Notes under the pieces: model-generated | What the model saw: the letters and a program-made list of their open reading frames with translations, nothing else | Database searches by the model: none | Told to the model about the DNA's origin: nothing | Source of the DNA: Planctomycetota bacterium | Lineage (GTDB): Bacteria > Planctomycetota > UBA11346 | NCBI GenBank assembly: GCA_013816485.1 | Contig: JACDEI010000012.1 | Location: 1 to 64,000 of the forward strand | Direction of reading: 5' to 3' | DNA: 64,000 nucleotides | In this document: positions 61,082 through 64,000 of the stretch, in pieces | How positions within the stretch are numbered: position 1 is the first letter of the stretch | How the letters are laid out: every line of letters starts with the position of its first letter | Position numbers and translations under genes: made by a program

Positions 61082-62404
61082 TCAGAAACGGACATTGCGC
61101 CACGCCGACTGCGGGAGGTAGGCGTCCTCTTGGTTGATGCGCAGGATCTCCAGCACGCTGGCATAGATGCGCACCCAGTGGAAAATGATCTCGTTGTAGA
61201 GCGGCAGCAGCGGGGCCCAGGCCAGCAACGCCCACTCCTCGTTCCGGCGTTCGCTGAACACCAGGGCGGTGGCGACGCTGATCAGCGACATCAGCGCGTA
61301 GACGCCCAGGCATAACACATAGACCGCGATCAGCAGCGCCGGGGCGGTGATCGCCATCACCACCACATAGACCACAAAGACCAGATTGGCGATCACCGAC
61401 GTCAGCAGCACCTGCCACAACTCCAACGACAGCCACGCGCCGGGACGACGATCGGTGAGCAGGTCGCCATGTTTGCGGAAGGCCACCCGCACCAGATCGC
61501 GATCCCAGCGCATCCGTTGCCGCACCAGGGTGCGCAGGTCCTCCGGCGCATCGGTAGTGGCGATCGCGCGCGGTGCGAACACCGCCTTCCAGCCCGCGCG
61601 GCGGGCCTTGAGCGTGTTGTCGAGGTCCTCGGCGGTGGCCACATCGCAGCCGGAAAAACTTTCGACCACCGACCTGCGGTAGGCGGCGCAGGCACCGCTG
61701 GCGATGTAGTTGGAGCCGAACAGGTTGAGCCAGCGACGATGCAGGCCGATCGCCACCAAGTACTCGACCGCCTGCATGCGGGTCCAGAAGGTCGCCCACT
61801 GATTGCGCACTTTGAGATTCCCGGCGACCACCGCGACCGTCGGGTCGGCGAACGGACCGATCAGGTGCTGCAGCAGATCGCGATCGAATGAGGTATCGAC
61901 GTCGAGGTAGACTACGAACTCGCCCGTCGCCATGCGCGTCCCCAGATTCAGCGCTCCCGGCTTGCCGCCGCGACCGGTGGCGGCCGAGTTCTTGATCAGG
62001 CGGATGAGCCCGCGTTCTGCATACGGCAGGGCACGGGCATAGGTGCGGTCCTCGGAGCCGTCGTCGACGACGATGATTTCGAGTCCGGGATATCCGGTCT
62101 CCAACAACGAGCGGATCGCCGATACGATCGCCGCCTCTTCATTGTAGCCGGCGAGCACGACACTCACGCTCGGCTTAGTGGCGAGGAACCGCTCATGGGC
62201 GGCGCTGCGATCGCGCGGCAGACCGAACCAGCGCATCACCAGCAGGACAAGTGATGGGCCGAGAAAACGTCGCAGGTCGAAAATGATGAACGGCAGAAAC
62301 GCGAGCAGCAGCCACCAGCCGTGCTGCACGGCATAACCCGACACCTCCTGCCAGGCGGCAGCGATGACGAAGCGAACCTCATCGAGGAAACGCGTCCCGT
62401 CCAT
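61082..62404 (-). CDS. Processive family-2 glycosyltransferase
   Basis: This 440-residue membrane synthase has an N-terminal helix pair, a GT2 catalytic domain and about four C-terminal helices. Motifs are VVDDGSED, DVD in YLDVDTSF, the catalytic AEDLD (TED position) and QRMRW (QxxRW), which mark processive synthases of the NodC/PgaC/Alg8 type. It should polymerise and extrude a beta-linked polysaccharide from UDP- or GDP-sugars. It heads the four-gene unit. Confidence 0.92.
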   Translation of the reverse strand: MDGTRFLDEVRFVIAAAWQEVSGYAVQHGWWLLLAFLPFIIFDLRRFLGPSLVLLVMRWFGLPRDRSAAHERFLATKPSVSVVLAGYNEEAAIVSAIRSLLETGYPGLEIIVVDDGSEDRTYARALPYAERGLIRLIKNSAATGRGGKPGALNLGTRMATGEFVVYLDVDTSFDRDLLQHLIGPFADPTVAVVAGNLKVRNQWATFWTRMQAVEYLVAIGLHRRWLNLFGSNYIASGACAAYRRSVVESFSGCDVATAEDLDNTLKARRAGWKAVFAPRAIATTDAPEDLRTLVRQRMRWDRDLVRVAFRKHGDLLTDRRPGAWLSLELWQVLLTSVIANLVFVVYVVVMAITAPALLIAVYVLCLGVYALMSLISVATALVFSERRNEEWALLAWAPLLPLYNEIIFHWVRIYASVLEILRINQEDAYLPQSAWRNVRF

Positions 62405-62739
62405 GTCGCTCTCTGCTTCCCGGAAGAGGGAATCGAACGGCCACTATGCAGCATTCCACCTGCGCCGTCCAGTTCCCTGCAAGATGCAGGAAATCCGCGG
62501 TGAGTGCCGTGCAAACTCACCCGTTCGCATGTCGTCCGTTCGCGCGCGCCGCTGCCTCAACGATGAACAATACCTGCTGCGACAACGTGGCGCCGCGCAC
62601 CCGTGTGATGGATTTCCTCCTCCTCCTCCTCCTCTTCACCACCACACCACGGCAGCGCTGCCGGCTCGTCCGCTCGCCATTTTTTCAGCTGGTGGGCAAC
62701 TATCCCATGCGCTGCGACCTCAACGCCGCCCTTTGCCGT
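62405..62739. other. Intergenic region upstream of the polysaccharide operon
   Basis: About 335 bases with no supported gene. It contains a CCTCCT-type tract near 62617-62636 and should hold the operon promoter. The ammonium-transporter gene ends on its right side. Confidence 0.4.
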
Positions 62740-64000
62740 TCACGGGTTGTACGCGTTCTCCCCATGCAGCGCGTAGTCGAGGCCGTTGACCTCGTCGGTC
62801 TCCGTGGCGCGTAGACCGATCGTCAGATCGACCACCTTGAGGATTATCGCGGTGCCGATGCCGCTGATGATGATGGTGAGCACCATCGCACCGAACTGCA
62901 CCAGCACCTGGCCACCCATGGTCTGGCCTTCCGGATACCCGACGCCGCCGAGCGTGGCGGTGGCAAAGATGCCGGTGCCGATCAGGCCGACCATGCCGCC
63001 AATGCCGTGCACACCGAAGACATCGAGGCTGTCATCGAAGCCGAAACGACGCTTGAGATGGGTCACCACGTAGAAGCTGCACGCTCCTGCCGCCGCGCCG
63101 ATCACCAAGGCACCGATCGGACCGACGTAACCACACGCGGGCGTGATGGCGACTAGGCCAGCAACCGCACCGGTGGCGATGCCGACCGCGCCGGGTTTGC
63201 CAACCTTCAACCATTCGATTATCAGCCAGGTGAAACCCGCCGTCGCCGCGGCGATCTGCGTGGTGTAAGCCGCACGCGCCGCCAGTTCATTGGCCGCGCC
63301 CGCGCTGCCGGCGTTGAAACCGAACCAACCGACCCACAACATCGCAGCGCCGGTGATGCACATCGCGGCGTTGTGCGGCACCATCGCCTGCCGCGGCCAA
63401 CCGATGCGGCGACCAACCAGGATCGCGCACACTAGTCCCGCGATGCCGGAGTTGACCTCCACCACCGTGCCGCCAGCCAGATCCTGCAGACCGAACAACG
63501 CACCGAGCGAGGCCGGACCGCCCCACGCCATGTGGCAGACCGGGATGTAGACGAAGGTCAGCCACAGTGCACTGATCCACAACACCGCGCTGAACTTCAT
63601 ACGCTCGGCGAAGGCACCAACCAGCAGTGCCGGCGTGATGATGGCGAAGGTCAGTTGGAAAAAGAAAAACACTGGCTCGGGAATGGTCGACGCCATCGGC
63701 GCGGCGCTGCTTGGCGTGACGTTCAGCAGCAACGCCTTGTCGAGTGTGCCGATGATGGAGTTCCAGGAGAACTGGCCGGCGACCTGGCCGGTGGTGTCGA
63801 ACGCCAAGCTGTAGCCATAGAGCGTCCACAGGATCGTTACCAGGCAGGTGATGGCGAAACACTGCGTCAAAACGGTCAGCACGTTCTTCGTGCGCACCAG
63901 GCCGGCGTAGAACAACGACAGCCCTGGGATGGTCATGAACAACACCAGCACCGCGCTCATCAGCACCCAGGCGGTGTCGCCGGTGTTGAATGCCGGCGCG
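62740..64000 (-). CDS. amtB: Ammonium transporter AmtB (5' end outside window)
   Basis: The visible part, about 420 residues, is an Amt/MEP/Rh channel that passes NH3/NH4+ across the inner membrane. Words include FYAGLVRTKNVL, the signature region DFAGGTVVEVNSGIAGLV-like sequence around residue 170 and DVFGVHGIGGMVGLIGTGIF. The C-terminus GLDYALHGENAY is the typical GlnK-contacting tail. The frame stays open to the window edge (GDTAWVLMSA precedes the first internal start), so the N-terminus is cut off. Confidence 0.94.
   Translation of the reverse strand, partial: APAFNTGDTAWVLMSAVLVLFMTIPGLSLFYAGLVRTKNVLTVLTQCFAITCLVTILWTLYGYSLAFDTTGQVAGQFSWNSIIGTLDKALLLNVTPSSAAPMASTIPEPVFFFFQLTFAIITPALLVGAFAERMKFSAVLWISALWLTFVYIPVCHMAWGGPASLGALFGLQDLAGGTVVEVNSGIAGLVCAILVGRRIGWPRQAMVPHNAAMCITGAAMLWVGWFGFNAGSAGAANELAARAAYTTQIAAATAGFTWLIIEWLKVGKPGAVGIATGAVAGLVAITPACGYVGPIGALVIGAAAGACSFYVVTHLKRRFGFDDSLDVFGVHGIGGMVGLIGTGIFATATLGGVGYPEGQTMGGQVLVQFGAMVLTIIISGIGTAIILKVVDLTIGLRATETDEVNGLDYALHGENAYNP

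Overview
This is a GC-rich, densely packed bacterial chromosome segment that looks like a planctomycete or another PVC-superphylum member. The main evidence is the pair at 6639-9961: a DUF1552 protein overlapping a DUF1587/1592/1588/1585 cytochrome-type protein, a combination typical of Planctomycetota and Verrucomicrobiota. Supporting evidence is a secreted sulfatase, LamG-type secreted proteins, Hanks kinases carrying extracytoplasmic domains, and many signal-peptide proteins of unknown function. Species-level placement is not possible from the sequence alone.

Layout. 1-1282: a VapBC toxin-antitoxin pair and tRNA-Ser(GGA). 1699-3581: an unusual lipoprotein made of about twenty 18-residue repeats, then a small SRP RNA gene with a readable promoter and T-run. 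3582-12924: rRNA methyltransferase RlmI, a small membrane protein, a secreted protein, the DUF1552/DUF1592 pair, a KsgA/Erm-family methyltransferase and a LamG protein. 12940-16846: a tesA-ybbA-ybbP-like operon with overlapping genes. 17097-25616: a membrane protein, an ECF sigma/anti-sigma pair, a parvulin-type PPIase, an OmpA lipoprotein, an HTH membrane protein, a DUF455 protein, an N-acetylmuramoyl-alanine amidase and a cold-shock-domain protein. 25821-36978: glucose-6-phosphate dehydrogenase; a pseudopilin operon transcribed away from a sigma-54 response regulator with two histidine kinases; ferredoxin-NADP reductase. 36994-43695: a REP/RAYT locus, a ribose-type sugar ABC operon and a DegQ-like protease. 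44038-55667: a HEAT-like membrane protein, two cupin lipoproteins, a REPIN, a sulfatase, ThrS, a GH5 glycosidase and two Ser/Thr kinases. 55876-62404: a four-gene exopolysaccharide-type locus (GT2 synthase, receiver/TackOD1/degenerate-GGDEF protein, TolC-like lipoprotein, HlyD adaptor). The window ends inside an ammonium transporter gene.

The most striking non-coding signal is a dispersed family of intergenic elements. Each is built from 7-, 8- or 10-bp tandem words, often as two inverted arms around a short core. The architecture is shared but the word differs from site to site (GTGCGAG, GCTGCGA, GTCCGAT, GGGGCTA, CACGAAGG, ACGCAGAG and others). They sit between genes, inside operon gaps, and in two cases supply the stop codon of the neighbouring gene. 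Two of them are closed by 12-13-bp terminal inverted repeats. A separate 31-bp REP family occurs as two inverted pairs plus a copy lying in frame inside its own RAYT transposase gene. A 242-bp nested palindrome lies upstream of the sugar operon.

The most striking protein is the 18-residue-repeat lipoprotein at 1699-2943. Its period is kept without a single insertion or deletion over about 348 residues.
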